A stretch of 64,000 nt of DNA from Shewanella morhuae (GCF_900156405.1 NZ_FTNN01000003.1:333778-397777); one strand, 5' to 3'. Counted from the stretch's first letter, positions 1 to 8,833 are shown. A program made the numbers and translations. Notes: generated by a model not told the origin, from the sequence alone.

Positions 1-1380
1 TTTCATCGCTATTCAGAAATAACCCATAATCTCACCCTGTCCTTAGGCATCGGCGGTTTATTGTTACACACCATCACCGATGGTGGGGCTATGGTATTAG
101 CACAACAAGAAGGCAGTTCTATCTTACTTGCGCTCGGGGTCATTATGCATCGACTCCCTGTCGGATTGGCTATTTGGTGGCTACTTAAACCACAAGTCGG
201 CACGCGCTGGGCCAGTTTAGTGCTGGTCGCGATGATGATTCTTACAGCTGTGGGTTACTTTGCAGGTGAGCAGTTATTATCTCAATTAAGCTTAGATAAT
301 ACCGTTTATTTACAAGCGTTTGTTACGGGCTCCATTTTACATGTTGTACTGCATCAACCCCATGGCCAGCACGATACTAACGTACAGGGTAAATACGAAT
401 ACCAAGCTGGAATTGGTAGTTTATTGGGTATAGGTCTACTGGTGATGCTACTGATGATTGATTCTGGTGGCCACGAGCATACTCACCACGATCACAGCAC
501 CGAACAGTTAGTTACATGGTTACTGACACTCGCCCCAGTACTGTTGCTGAGCTACGCTGCGGCGGCGCTGCGCTTTAAATGTGGCCTAACGCCGCAGGAT
601 AGCAGTTTAGCTCGCCGCTGGTTCCAACGCTTAGTGGGGCCAGAAGCGCTAGTTATCACCGCTTTGCTACTGGGTCCTTGGTTGGCACTATTTCAGCTAC
701 TTATTGTGTTTATCTTGAGTGCTTACTTAAGCCATGCCAAGGTCAATATTACCGATCCACACACAACATTACCCACTAAATCTTTACGTTTTGGCTTTGC
801 GCATTTGGTCGATCGCAGTGCACCGTGGATTTTGCTCAGCTTAGTGCTCGTGAACCTGATTGGTCACCCTTCAGTACCATTAAGCAATCCATTATTACAA
901 GTCATAGTGCTATTATTGGTATTTTTACCGATGCGTTTCTGTAATTTAGGCGCAGCGGTGCTCGCGTTAGCACTGGCTTACAGCGGCTGGAGTTCTGTTG
1001 CTGTGATGATGCCATTGATTGCTGCCCCCGTACTTAACCTAGCGCAACTGAAATTAATGACCTGGCCACAAAAGGCTATATTACTGAGTATTATTGCCTT
1101 AGGGTTAATGGCGGCATTACGTCTACCTTTGTGGTTCTCGTTAATCTCTTTACCGGAAATACTCAACTTAATTGCACTCTTAGCGCTGTCAGGGTTATTT
1201 GCCGCCAGCCTACTACGCTTAGGTCCACGTAAATTTTTACGTCGTTTGATGCTCAGCAAGCCTGCGGGTCATACACATAACCACGCTCACAGCCATGCCG
1301 AAATGCCCAACTCAGTCAGTCCACATTCTGACAAACATGCACACGAGCACACAAAGACAGATAAACATTCACATCACTAA
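1..1380 (+). CDS. ZIP-like metal transporter, 5' end cut by the window edge
   Basis: The frame is open from base 1, so the true start lies outside the window; a TTG at 61 is not a convincing start. The visible part is very hydrophobic, with many membrane segments. Near the start it has HTITDGG, and about 30 residues later MHRLPVGLA; these resemble the HNxxDG and HExPxG metal-binding helices of ZIP divalent-metal transporters. The C-terminus is a His-rich cytosolic-type tail (many H-x-H pairs over the last 40 residues), and there is another His cluster near the middle. Inferred role: inner-membrane transport of a divalent cation such as zinc. The substrate cannot be told from sequence, and the protein is longer than classical ZIPs, so ZIP-like is as far as I go. 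Confidence 0.7.
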   Translation, partial: FHRYSEITHNLTLSLGIGGLLLHTITDGGAMVLAQQEGSSILLALGVIMHRLPVGLAIWWLLKPQVGTRWASLVLVAMMILTAVGYFAGEQLLSQLSLDNTVYLQAFVTGSILHVVLHQPHGQHDTNVQGKYEYQAGIGSLLGIGLLVMLLMIDSGGHEHTHHDHSTEQLVTWLLTLAPVLLLSYAAAALRFKCGLTPQDSSLARRWFQRLVGPEALVITALLLGPWLALFQLLIVFILSAYLSHAKVNITDPHTTLPTKSLRFGFAHLVDRSAPWILLSLVLVNLIGHPSVPLSNPLLQVIVLLLVFLPMRFCNLGAAVLALALAYSGWSSVAVMMPLIAAPVLNLAQLKLMTWPQKAILLSIIALGLMAALRLPLWFSLISLPEILNLIALLALSGLFAASLLRLGPRKFLRRLMLSKPAGHTHNHAHSHAEMPNSVSPHSDKHAHEHTKTDKHSHH

Positions 1381-1400
1381 CACTGTTCATTTATGTGCAG

Positions 1401-1440
1401 ACAGGCTAAATTAATCTACCTTTGGATTAATTTAGCCTGT
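1401..1440. repeat. 16-bp perfect inverted repeat ending just before the next start codon
   Basis: The arms are 1401-1416 and 1425-1440 with an 8-base loop. It follows the transporter stop codon and ends one base before the ATG at 1442. It could be the transporter's terminator, but no T-run follows on the + strand. It leaves no room for a Shine-Dalgarno sequence for the next gene. The 9-mer TTATGTGCA occurs on both sides (1391-1399 and 1440-1448), so the hairpin sits between direct repeats. Confidence 0.7.
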
Positions 1441-1441
1441 T

Positions 1442-2242
1442 ATGTGCATACTCTTTGTCGCTATTAATGCCCATCCTAAGTACCCCTTAATCATCTGTGC
1501 TAACCGCGATGAGTTTCATCATCGACCCACAGCGCCAGCACACTTCTGGCTACCTGAAGAAAACATACTCGCAGGAAAAGATCTGCAAGCGGGCGGCACT
1601 TGGTTTGGTGTAAATAAGCAAGGGCAAATAGCAGGCGTAACTAATTTGCGAGTGGCGCAAAAGAGTTCTGCTGCGATGCGTACTCGTGGTGAGTTAGTCA
1701 CGAATACACTTAGTTCTGGCTCACTGGTGTGCCCAAATTGGCTTATTGAACATAGCGATAATTATCAGCCATTTAATTTTATTTTTGGCCAAGGAACGGA
1801 CTTATTTTGTTTTAATAGCATAAATAAAAACACCGTAAAACTAGCCAATGGATTTCATGCAATATGTAATGGCACTCTTGATGATATTTGGCCCAAAATG
1901 GCCAAAGGACAACAAGCACTAGAAGCCCTAATTAATCAATCTACTGATATTGATGTGCAAGCGTTGATCCAACTGATGAAAGATGATTCTCAGCCGCAAG
2001 ATCATGAGTTACCCAATACGGGCGTGGGGCTTGAATGGGAACGGCGCTTAGCAGCAATTTATATTCAGCATCCCGACTACGGCACGCGCTCCACCAGTAT
2101 TTTGCTTGAAGATACCCAAGGTAGAATGCATTTCACCGAGGTGAGATACGATGGCAAAGGCCGACAGCTCGGGCAACAGGATTTCGATATAATCCTGCCA
2201 TCCGAGCCGCCCGCAACACCAGAATGTTTAATTCTTTCTTAA
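1442..2242 (+). CDS. NRDE/TANGO2 family protein
   Basis: 266 residues. It starts MCILFVAINAHPKYPLIICANRDE: the Met-Cys start and the ANRDEF motif at about residues 20-25 define the NRDE (DUF833, TANGO2) family, whose members are probably N-terminal-nucleophile-like enzymes with Cys2 as the likely catalytic residue. Further family marks are GGTWFGVN at about 55-62, the NGTLDDIWPK region and TRSTSIL near the C-terminus. The biochemical activity of bacterial members is not settled; links to haem handling have been reported for eukaryotic relatives. The start is fixed by the conserved MC, although no ribosome binding site is visible because a hairpin ends just before the ATG. It converges on the next gene with a 14-base gap. 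Confidence 0.85.
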   Translation: MCILFVAINAHPKYPLIICANRDEFHHRPTAPAHFWLPEENILAGKDLQAGGTWFGVNKQGQIAGVTNLRVAQKSSAAMRTRGELVTNTLSSGSLVCPNWLIEHSDNYQPFNFIFGQGTDLFCFNSINKNTVKLANGFHAICNGTLDDIWPKMAKGQQALEALINQSTDIDVQALIQLMKDDSQPQDHELPNTGVGLEWERRLAAIYIQHPDYGTRSTSILLEDTQGRMHFTEVRYDGKGRQLGQQDFDIILPSEPPATPECLILS

Positions 2243-2256
2243 TTTTTATCACGTGA

Positions 2257-2709
2257 TTAATCTGAGCTGTGATCCATAGTGATCACCCAATTATCATCTA
2301 TTTTCTCAACTAGCAGAGTAAACACGCCTGTAGGCGCATCTTTTTGGCGACGTAAATCCCAGCGACCAACCACCATAGCCGCGTAATTACTCAGCATTTT
2401 GATTTCTTTTATAGTGAATTTAAGTTCACCAAGAGCTTCTTTATTAGGATAATTCTTTTTATAGGTGGCGAGAGTTTCATCCCATCCAAAACGAAATTTA
2501 CCATTAGAAACAAAACGTAATCGATCGCTCTTCCAATAACCTTGCATATAAGCATCAAGATCGCCGCGATTCCACGCGTCCTGCTGGCCTTTAAGCATTT
2601 GCGTAATTTCATCCGTAGGTACAGCGCTCACATGACAAGTGACCAACAGCAATAATGTCGCCAATACTCTTGGCCACATACCTTTATTCCACAGTCCATT
2701 TTTCAACAC
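2257..2709 (-). CDS. secreted DUF4440/SnoaL-like protein
   Basis: About 150 residues. After a hydrophobic export signal (WPRVLATLLLLVTCHVSA, cleavage near VSA) comes a single NTF2-fold domain of the DUF4440/SnoaL type, with the typical opening helix QQDAWNRGDLDAYMQGYW and the closing strand DNWVITMDHSSD. Family members fold as a cone-shaped pocket; the substrate is unknown. The start is uncertain. GTG at 2709 has AGGGGG upstream at good spacing; GTG at 2727 gives a longer form, and ATG at 2679 gives the shortest signal peptide. Probably periplasmic. It ends close to the convergent NRDE gene and shows no operon partner. Confidence 0.72.
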   Translation of the reverse strand: MLKNGLWNKGMWPRVLATLLLLVTCHVSAVPTDEITQMLKGQQDAWNRGDLDAYMQGYWKSDRLRFVSNGKFRFGWDETLATYKKNYPNKEALGELKFTIKEIKMLSNYAAMVVGRWDLRRQKDAPTGVFTLLVEKIDDNWVITMDHSSD

Positions 2710-2846
2710 AGTATTGTTCCCCCTCACAATCAGGCTAAACTATACTATAGCGAAATCATCACAGGCTCGCTCGTTAAAGTCAGCAAAAAACCTAAAAAGT
2801 AGATGATATAATTCATTTTTTATTTAACAGATTTAGAGCGTTACTT

Positions 2847-3470
2847 ATGCAAACAGATACTTGGCTACTTTATTTTATTGCCATTATGTTAATCGGAATA
2901 TCTCCAGGGCCCATCGCCGTTTTGTCCATGTCTCATGGCATACATTTTGGCAAAATGCGTAGCCTTGCTACGGCCTTAGGTAGTGTCAGTGCAGCCTTAA
3001 TATTAATGATGGCTTCTGCCGCGGGTCTTGGGGCGTTGATTAGCGCCTCTGAGTATGGTTTTACCGTACTTAAATGGGGAGGCGCTGCATATTTAGTTTT
3101 TTTAGGTATCAAGTTATTGCTGACAAAGAACCAAGGGCAAACGATTGAAATGTGCCATTTACAAGGTAAAGGTACACCTCAACAACTTGCTAAGCAGGCT
3201 TTTTTGGTGGGTATTAGTAACCCGAAAGATTTACTATTTTTTGCGGCTTTATTTCCACAATTTATCGACTTATCAGTACCGCAATTACCACAACTCACCA
3301 TTTTGGCGCTCACTTGGGTAGTGGTCGATTTTAGTTTTGTGATGTTCTATTCCTGCATGGCCAACGTGCTTGCTCCCAGTTTAAAAACCAGTAACAAGCT
3401 ACATTGGTTTGACAGAATCAGCGGCGGTGTCTTTTTAACGTTAGCCGCAATTCTAGTATCGAGAGATTAA
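2847..3470 (+). CDS. LysE/RhtB family amino-acid exporter
   Basis: 207 residues and about six membrane segments. The N-terminal GISPGPIAVLSMSHGIHFG is the LysE/RhtB signature, and ISNPKDLLFFAALFPQFID is the second conserved block in the middle of the protein. The family exports amino acids or homoserine lactone-like compounds across the inner membrane by proton exchange; the substrate is not predictable here. The ATG follows an A/T-rich leader. Its last 4 bases overlap the stop of the oppositely oriented mscS-type gene, so there is no terminator space between them. Confidence 0.88.
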   Translation: MQTDTWLLYFIAIMLIGISPGPIAVLSMSHGIHFGKMRSLATALGSVSAALILMMASAAGLGALISASEYGFTVLKWGGAAYLVFLGIKLLLTKNQGQTIEMCHLQGKGTPQQLAKQAFLVGISNPKDLLFFAALFPQFIDLSVPQLPQLTILALTWVVVDFSFVMFYSCMANVLAPSLKTSNKLHWFDRISGGVFLTLAAILVSRD

Positions 3471-4732
3471 TCGACCTTAGCCGACTTTAAGCTACGAATG
3501 TCATTACCTGTGGGGGCTTGGAATGACACTAGACCAAACTCAGGTAATATTGCAAAAATATGATCAAAAATATCCGCTTGTATTGCTTCATAAAAAGCCC
3601 AGCGAGTATCGTTGGTAAAAACATAAATCTCGATGGGTAATCCCTCTGTGGTCGGCGCTAATTGGCGCACCATTAGGGTCATTTCTTTATGGATTTTATC
3701 ATGGCGCTGTAAGTATTCTTGCAAATAAGCGCGGAAGGTGCCGACATTAGTCAAATGACGACCATTCACTTTTATATCCAGATCTGAAATTCTCGCATTA
3801 GACTCTTGAATTTCATGAATTTTGGCAGGGAAATATTCTTTCAAACAATGAACCTTGCTCAGGCGTTCACGCTCTTCCTCAGTTAAAAATGCAATGCTAT
3901 TGATATCAATATTGATTGCACGCTTTATTCTACGGCCACCCGATTCTGACATGCCGCGCCAATTACGAAACGCATCCGACACCAGAGCATAAGCAGGGAT
4001 CATAGTGATAGTTTTGTCCCAGTTGCGCACTTTGACCGTGGTCAGTGACACTTCTTCTACCGCACCGTCGGCGCCGTATTTGTCCATCTGGATCCAGTCG
4101 CCTTTACTTACCATACGGTTAGCCGCTAACTGAATCCCCGCCACAAAACCTAAAATAGTGTCGCGGAACACTAACATCACAAAACCAGTTGCCACACCTA
4201 AGCCGCTGAGGAAATACACCGGCGATTGATTGGCCAAGATTGAGATAGAAACGATAATCCCAACAAAGAATAAAAATAGTTTAGTTAACTGCACAAAGCT
4301 TTTAACGGGTAAACGCCGACTCACCAAATTAACATCTGAAATTTCATCAATCGCATCTAAACCAGCATAAATAGCACGGATCATCAGCACTACGATCCAA
4401 ATGCTTAACAAACGGCTAACCAAAGTATTTAAAATTTGATACTCAGTGAGTGCAATGGGTACTAAAAGACTTAGTACGATTGCAGGCACCAACATAGCTA
4501 ACTTTTCGAGCACTTTGTAACGCATAAACACATCATCCCACGTTGCTTTAGAACGTAAGATCACCATGTTGACCGCACGCACAACCACGCGCAGAACAAT
4601 AAAATAAGCTATGCCCGCTATCAGCATAAAAGCAATAATCATAATGCTGGTTGATATGCCGTCCGAAGGCTGGCTATCAATTCCAAAGCTCGCTAACCAT
4701 GCCGAAATCTTGAGTTTTATTTCCTGATCCAC
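3467..4732 (-). CDS. MscS-family mechanosensitive channel (YbdG-like)
   Basis: 421 residues, close in size to E. coli YbdG. The N-terminal part has about five membrane segments. The pore-lining helix and beta domain follow, with LSGLGVATGFVMLVFRDTILGFVAGIQLA at about 174-202 and GDWIQMDKYGADGAVEEVSLTTVKVRNWD just after; these are MscS-family marks. A cytoplasmic domain ends the protein. Expected role: relief of turgor in osmotic downshock, in the inner membrane. It starts at GTG 4732, with GGAG seven bases upstream. It converges with the LysE gene, overlapping by 4 bases. Confidence 0.87.
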   Translation of the reverse strand: MDQEIKLKISAWLASFGIDSQPSDGISTSIMIIAFMLIAGIAYFIVLRVVVRAVNMVILRSKATWDDVFMRYKVLEKLAMLVPAIVLSLLVPIALTEYQILNTLVSRLLSIWIVVLMIRAIYAGLDAIDEISDVNLVSRRLPVKSFVQLTKLFLFFVGIIVSISILANQSPVYFLSGLGVATGFVMLVFRDTILGFVAGIQLAANRMVSKGDWIQMDKYGADGAVEEVSLTTVKVRNWDKTITMIPAYALVSDAFRNWRGMSESGGRRIKRAINIDINSIAFLTEEERERLSKVHCLKEYFPAKIHEIQESNARISDLDIKVNGRHLTNVGTFRAYLQEYLQRHDKIHKEMTLMVRQLAPTTEGLPIEIYVFTNDTRWAFYEAIQADIFDHIFAILPEFGLVSFQAPTGNDIRSLKSAKVD

Positions 4733-5138
4733 AATTCACTCCAATTTTTAGCCGCTAGCGCAATAAATCCATACAAAGGTAACGATTGAGTTACTCAGAG
4801 TTATACCTACTCACTATAAATACAGTTTATTTACAATTACTTATTCTTAAATAGATATTAGCATTTTGAACATACCGAACACAAAAGCCAATGAACATCT
4901 TTACGCCGATACTAAGGCACAATACCGTCTGTGATTCATTGATTAGCTTGGGTTTATGGCCACATAAATACTCGCCACTTAATACATCGAATATGCCTGT
5001 CAGAGGTAATGAGTTACATCTGTCATCAAACTTAGCAGATCATAAAACAGTTAAGGCTAGGCGAGAACACTCACGCCTAGCCTTAACAACCATATCGAAT
5101 GGGTGATATAGAGTTAGTTAAGCGAGTACGCCGCATGA
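4733..5138. other. intergenic region, no gene supported
   Basis: The stretch holds the upstream region of the MscS gene and, at its right end, the terminator of the DUF1090 gene. A 71-codon frame at 4891-5106 reads through that terminator hairpin and matches nothing I recognise, so I do not call it. Confidence 0.6.
5050..5087 (-). terminator. terminator of the DUF1090 gene
   Basis: There is a 14-bp perfect stem (5050-5063 with 5074-5087) and a 10-base loop. Read leftward it is followed by TGTTTTATG, giving a short U tract. It lies 51 bases past the stop of the DUF1090 gene. Confidence 0.8.
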
Positions 5139-5531
5139 TTAATGGGCTAACTCAGCTCGAGCTTGAGCCAGCTCCGCCTCAGCCTGTGCCACTTTCTCAC
5201 GTTTCTTAGTGATTTTTTCCATAGATTTACCTTCAGCGATAGCTTCAGCCAACTCATCTTGGCGCTCAGTTAACTTTTCTTCTAATTTCTCAACTTTAGC
5301 TAGTCGCTCAGCGTATAGACTGTCGTTGTCACAGTGGGCAGAGACTTCGCTATAGGCCTTTTCAAGCCCAGCAACTCTATGCTTATTACCCGCCGCTTTC
5401 GCCTGCGCAAGCTGTGCGCTAATGGCGTCTAACTTTGCCGCGCAACCGGTTTTAGGTGCATCAGCAGCCCAGCTTGTTGTGCTAAGAACTAAACCAATGA
5501 CCAAGCTATAAATTCCGTACTTCATTTGCAT
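5139..5531 (-). CDS. DUF1090 family periplasmic protein (YqjC-like)
   Basis: 130 residues. A Sec signal peptide (residues 1-22, ending TSWAA) precedes GCAAKLDAISAQLAQAKAAGN, the DUF1090 signature with a conserved Cys, and then a long highly charged coiled coil (about 65-128) rich in Glu, Lys and Ala. E. coli YqjC belongs to the same family; its function is unclear. ATG 5531 has GAGGAG eight bases upstream, and a second ATG two codons on is possible. It is a single-gene unit with its own terminator. Confidence 0.85.
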   Translation of the reverse strand: MQMKYGIYSLVIGLVLSTTSWAADAPKTGCAAKLDAISAQLAQAKAAGNKHRVAGLEKAYSEVSAHCDNDSLYAERLAKVEKLEEKLTERQDELAEAIAEGKSMEKITKKREKVAQAEAELAQARAELAH

Positions 5532-5565
5532 ACTATTATCTCCTCACGTTCTTTATTGATAATGC

Positions 5566-5617
5566 TGCTATGTGACTGTGCTATGTGATGGTGTCATGCC
5601 ACTGCGCTATCAATATA
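5566..5617. repeat. short imperfect 13-bp tandem repeat upstream of the DUF1090 gene
   Basis: Four consecutive 13-base units start at 5566, 5579, 5592 and 5605. The first two share TGCTATGTGA exactly; the last two are degenerate (TGTCATGCCACTG, CGCTATCAATATA). It lies in the shared upstream region between the divergent DUF1090 and DUF3157 genes. No function can be assigned. Confidence 0.5.
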
Positions 5618-5775
5618 GTGACACAATCTGTTAGTTCAATCTGTGTTAGCGTTAGAATCTTCTCTTTAAAGCTGATTTTTAGTTAAAACAACACTTAGGC
5701 AGTGATTAACATGCGCTAAATTGTTTAGGTTAAGGCAGAATATTGACTTAGACAGATACTGGAGCCCAAAAATCA

Positions 5776-6405
5776 ATGCAAACCTCATTACGCCTTAGCG
5801 CACTTAGCTCATTATTGTGGCTATCATCATCGGTTATGGCCGCCGACGTAGCCAATATCACCCTCGAAAACGGTGCCCAAGTCAGACTTAAAGACGACTT
5901 TACTTGGGAATATGTGCTTACGCAGACCCAAGTGGCACCCAATGTTTTAGCCACTGACGCCGTTATTGACAGCTCCAGCAGTGTTACCAGCCTTCCGAGT
6001 ACTGCCGAAGCAAGTCAGGCTATTGCAGCGCCCGTCACCACACTAACAGCCACAGCCATTGCCCAGCCAGAATTATTAGGCTCAACCGCTAAAGACGGCA
6101 TTAAAGTCAGCTTTACAACAGCACAATGGAAAGAGAATAAACTCGGACTTAGCTTTGAGCTGGCGAGTACGAGTAATAAACATGTCACATTAGTGGAAGT
6201 TGAAGCCAGCTTTTTTGCCGATAATGGCACGTTACTCAAGACTGAAAAACTGGCAGTGTGGGAAGCGATATTCCGCATGCCTGAAACCTATTTACGCAAA
6301 GGCGAGCAGCGTAACAGCAGCGTGATTTGGGTCGAAGGTATAGATAAAGCACAATGGCAAAAGCAGTTAATCAACCTCAAGATCACTGAGATCAACTCTC
6401 GCTAA
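5776..6405 (+). CDS. DUF3157 family secreted protein
   Basis: 209 residues. A signal peptide (1-22, cleaved after VMA) is followed by ANITLENGAQVRLKDDFTWEYV, which matches the opening of DUF3157 proteins of Vibrio and Shewanella. A low-complexity Ser/Thr/Ala linker (about 65-100) leads to a beta-rich C-terminal domain (about 105-205) with SFELASTSNKHVTLVEVEASFF. Predicted periplasmic; function unknown. GGAG lies about 11 bases before the ATG. Transcribed divergently from the DUF1090 gene. Confidence 0.8.
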   Translation: MQTSLRLSALSSLLWLSSSVMAADVANITLENGAQVRLKDDFTWEYVLTQTQVAPNVLATDAVIDSSSSVTSLPSTAEASQAIAAPVTTLTATAIAQPELLGSTAKDGIKVSFTTAQWKENKLGLSFELASTSNKHVTLVEVEASFFADNGTLLKTEKLAVWEAIFRMPETYLRKGEQRNSSVIWVEGIDKAQWQKQLINLKITEINSR

Positions 6406-6441
6406 CTTAGCCGATATAAAGGGCGGTTAAGTTTTCTATTA

Positions 6442-6492
6442 AGCAGCAAGACGTCTTATCTGACATTCGGTCCAAAAGGCTATCTTGCTGCT
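6442..6492. repeat. 10-bp inverted repeat with a 31-base spacer
   Basis: AGCAGCAAGA (6442-6451) pairs with TCTTGCTGCT (6483-6492) just past the DUF3157 stop. No T tract follows, so it is at best a weak transcript-end structure. Confidence 0.4.
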
Positions 6493-6586
6493 AAACTCTT
6501 GGACATTAGCAGTGAGATATTTTCGCAGCTCATTATCTGATTAAAGCCTTATTGCCGCGTACCAATCTACTGCAATTGGCTATAAC

Positions 6587-7018
6587 TCAATCACGATATG
6601 CCAATCTTTGCGCCATAGGGTGTTTATCATTCAATTGCAGTAAATCCCATAAGTTGCCGTAGAGATCTTTAAACACCGCGACTGTGCCGTAGTCTTGCTC
6701 TTGTGGCTCACGCACAAACTCGACACCATCGGCGACCATACGGCGGTAATCACGCCAAAAATCATCGGTATTTAAAAATAAGAACACCCGACCACCGGCC
6801 TGATTACCAATAAAATCGAATTGCTCTGGCTTAGAAGCCCGCGCTAACAAAATAGCTGCGCCCTTAGAACCCGGCGGTGCAACCACAACCCAGCGCTTAT
6901 CTTGCTCGGCTTGATAGCTATCCTCCACTAATTCGAATTTTAATTTATTCACATAAAAATCAATTGCCTCATCGTAATCTTTTACGACTAACGCAATATG
7001 CACCAGTGCTTGTTTCAT
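6587..7018 (-). CDS. VOC (glyoxalase/bleomycin-resistance fold) family protein
   Basis: 143 residues. Two beta-alpha-beta-beta-beta units are visible. The first is VHIALVVKDYDEAIDFYVNKLKFELVED (6-33); the second ends VAVFKDLYGNLWDLLQL (about 113-129), with the DLYGNLWDLL ending typical of VOC metalloproteins. Metal ligands plausibly include His7, Glu31 and a residue in the last strand. The family includes glyoxalase I, dioxygenases and antibiotic-sequestering proteins, and the substrate cannot be chosen from sequence. It is monocistronic and cytosolic. Confidence 0.82.
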   Translation of the reverse strand: MKQALVHIALVVKDYDEAIDFYVNKLKFELVEDSYQAEQDKRWVVVAPPGSKGAAILLARASKPEQFDFIGNQAGGRVFLFLNTDDFWRDYRRMVADGVEFVREPQEQDYGTVAVFKDLYGNLWDLLQLNDKHPMAQRLAYRD

Positions 7019-7211
7019 TCTAACTCTGCCTCAGCAACTATTGGATAGTAGTGTACCGTCCATTTCTGTACGGATTGCACTTAATTCTCAGAATTGTATT
7101 AGGTGATAACCATCTCAGCTGGTATCAAGCAGCAATATTGCCGTTACAAGATTAATGTTAAGTCCACAGCACAAAGTGCTCGCCAAATAATCCTTCTGCA
7201 ATTGCTTAAAT

Positions 7212-7245
7212 AAAAAAGCACAAACTCAACGGTTTGTGCTTTTTT
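7212..7245 (-). terminator. terminator of the yedE-yedF transcript
   Basis: A perfect stem, AAAAAAGCACAAAC (7212-7225) with its complement (7232-7245), has a 6-base loop. The A/T ends give a U tract in both directions, but only yedF reads toward it (its stop is 20 bases away). Confidence 0.88.
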
Positions 7246-7264
7246 GATTCAATACTCGTTAGCC

Positions 7265-7498
7265 TCAACGCTGAATTAAATAGCGAATCGTTGGGCCATT
7301 TTGCTCAATTTCTAGCACGGTATAACCATGATTTTTAGCATCGAGAGGAATATTATTAATCGATTGTGGACAATCACTAATGACCTCTAAAATTTCACCT
7401 TTTTTTAATTTAGGCATTGCCTCTAAGGTCGCGACTGCCGGATATGGACAAGGTTCGCCGACCATATCAAGTTGATAATCTGGAATATATTGTGTCAT
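7265..7498 (-). CDS. yedF: TusA/YedF-family sulfurtransferase
   Basis: 77 residues, the usual length of a TusA-like protein. It has the signature GEPCPYPAVATLEAM with Cys17 in the CPxP motif. The family relays persulfide sulfur; YedF-type members co-occur with YedE and are also found next to selenium genes. Its ATG overlaps the last base of yedE's stop, so the two are translated together, and the pair lies downstream of fdhD and selAB. Inferred role: carrying reduced sulfur or selenium imported by YedE. The precise substrate is not shown by sequence. Confidence 0.85.
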   Translation of the reverse strand: MTQYIPDYQLDMVGEPCPYPAVATLEAMPKLKKGEILEVISDCPQSINNIPLDAKNHGYTVLEIEQNGPTIRYLIQR

Positions 7499-8712
7499 TA
7501 CACGGCCTCCGCAAGCAGTTGTTCATCACGCTTCGCTTTACGGGCAAAGAAACGTTTTTCCCACAGTAACATTGAACCAAAAGACAGCGCGAGCAGTGCA
7601 TAAGTCACTAATAAACCGCCCTCATTACCTAGGCTAGTGAGCAGATTCACTTTGTCCCAATTAGTCGCTAATGGTTGGGCGATATCATCCCAATAATAAG
7701 CCAGCAAAGTCGAACCTAATACGTTACCTAAACCGACCCACCAGAAATGCACTTGCCCCTCAACCGCGCGGTACATCCAACCCGTTTCACAGCCGCCCGC
7801 CAACACAATACCAAAACCAAATAGTAAGCCACCGATCACCGCATTAGGGCCCGCCCACATAATTTTTGGCGACACACCTAATTGCACATAGCTGTAAATA
7901 CCAATAGCACTGACGGCCATACCCAAAATAATCGCCTTCGCCATGTGGGTTCGGCCCGTGATCCACATATCGCGAAAAGCCGAGGTAAAACAGATTTGAG
8001 CTCGCTCGATAAGTAGCCCAAAACCGACACCAAATAGCATCGCCATACCCAATTTTGGCGCATCGAACATAGTCAATAAACCCCAGCCGACAATACCGAC
8101 AAACACCAACATTCCGATACGAAAACGCCGTCTAGCCTGATTTTCATCCTGCTTGATTGAGGTGGCTTTAGTGACTTTTTTTAATGTGACCGGAATGCGG
8201 AACATCGGCAATAAGGTAAATCTTGCGCCGAAATAGGAGCCCGCTGCCGTTGCTAAGGCAAAAAACCAAGCATGCAAAGAGAACTGAGGAATACCGGTGA
8301 AAAAAGCAGCTAAGTTACATCCCATCGCCAAGCGAGCACCAAAACCGGCAATAATGCCGCCAATCAGCGCCTGTGCAATCCGAATACGACTCTGCGGCAT
8401 ACGCAGTTTGACGTTATTAGCCCAAAGCGCAGCGGCAATACAACCACCAAACATACCAATAATCATCATGCCATCGACGCGATCTAAGGGAGAACCCTCT
8501 AAACCGATCACTTTAAAATACCCCCAAGATTCAGGGTTTGCGCCTAAAAACTGCAGCAAATGCCCACCCCAACGAGTGAACTCCCCCGTTACGGCCCAGA
8601 AGGTACCTGTTAAACCAAAATAGTAAGTAGAAAGGATACCCGCAGCGATCACCGCAGGCATTGGTGCCCAAAATCGTATTAAATAGGCTTGCTTAAATTG
8701 TTGCCATGTCAT
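7498..8712 (-). CDS. yedE: YedE/YeeE-family membrane transporter (selenium-associated type)
   Basis: 404 residues with about ten membrane helices. It contains two copies of the YeeE/YedE motif: FGARLAMGCNLAAFFTGI at about 124-141 and FGIVLAGGCETGWMYRAVEG at about 299-318, each with a glycine-Cys pair typical of thiosulfate/sulfur-transporting YeeE proteins. The version linked to selenium metabolism has been called YedE/FdhT. The neighbourhood (fdhD, selA, selB, selenocysteine formate dehydrogenase) supports a role in supplying sulfur or selenium for enzyme maturation. Translationally coupled to yedF. It is separated from fdhD by a terminator, so it probably has its own promoter. Confidence 0.85.
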   Translation of the reverse strand: MTWQQFKQAYLIRFWAPMPAVIAAGILSTYYFGLTGTFWAVTGEFTRWGGHLLQFLGANPESWGYFKVIGLEGSPLDRVDGMMIIGMFGGCIAAALWANNVKLRMPQSRIRIAQALIGGIIAGFGARLAMGCNLAAFFTGIPQFSLHAWFFALATAAGSYFGARFTLLPMFRIPVTLKKVTKATSIKQDENQARRRFRIGMLVFVGIVGWGLLTMFDAPKLGMAMLFGVGFGLLIERAQICFTSAFRDMWITGRTHMAKAIILGMAVSAIGIYSYVQLGVSPKIMWAGPNAVIGGLLFGFGIVLAGGCETGWMYRAVEGQVHFWWVGLGNVLGSTLLAYYWDDIAQPLATNWDKVNLLTSLGNEGGLLVTYALLALSFGSMLLWEKRFFARKAKRDEQLLAEAV

Positions 8713-8744
8713 GTCATTATCCTAATGAACGAGACTGTAAAAAA

Positions 8745-8763
8745 ATAAGCGCAATGCGCTTAT
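8745..8763 (-). terminator. terminator of fdhD
   Basis: ATAAGCGCA (8745-8753) pairs with TGCGCTTAT (8755-8763). Read leftward, it runs into a T7 tract shared with the stem foot. It lies 71 bases past the fdhD stop and before yedE. Confidence 0.75.
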
Positions 8764-8833
8764 AACCGTTATGCCACTGCTGCACTCAAACCCAATACAC
8801 GATTGATATTTCAGTGTGACAGTCGCTTCACGC

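Noticed and set aside
1391..1448. MITE-type element as a firm feature
   Set aside because: A single copy in the window and only a 9-bp duplication; kept as a finding instead.
4891..5106. 71-codon + strand frame
   Set aside because: It reads through the terminator hairpin of the DUF1090 gene and shows no recognisable protein features.
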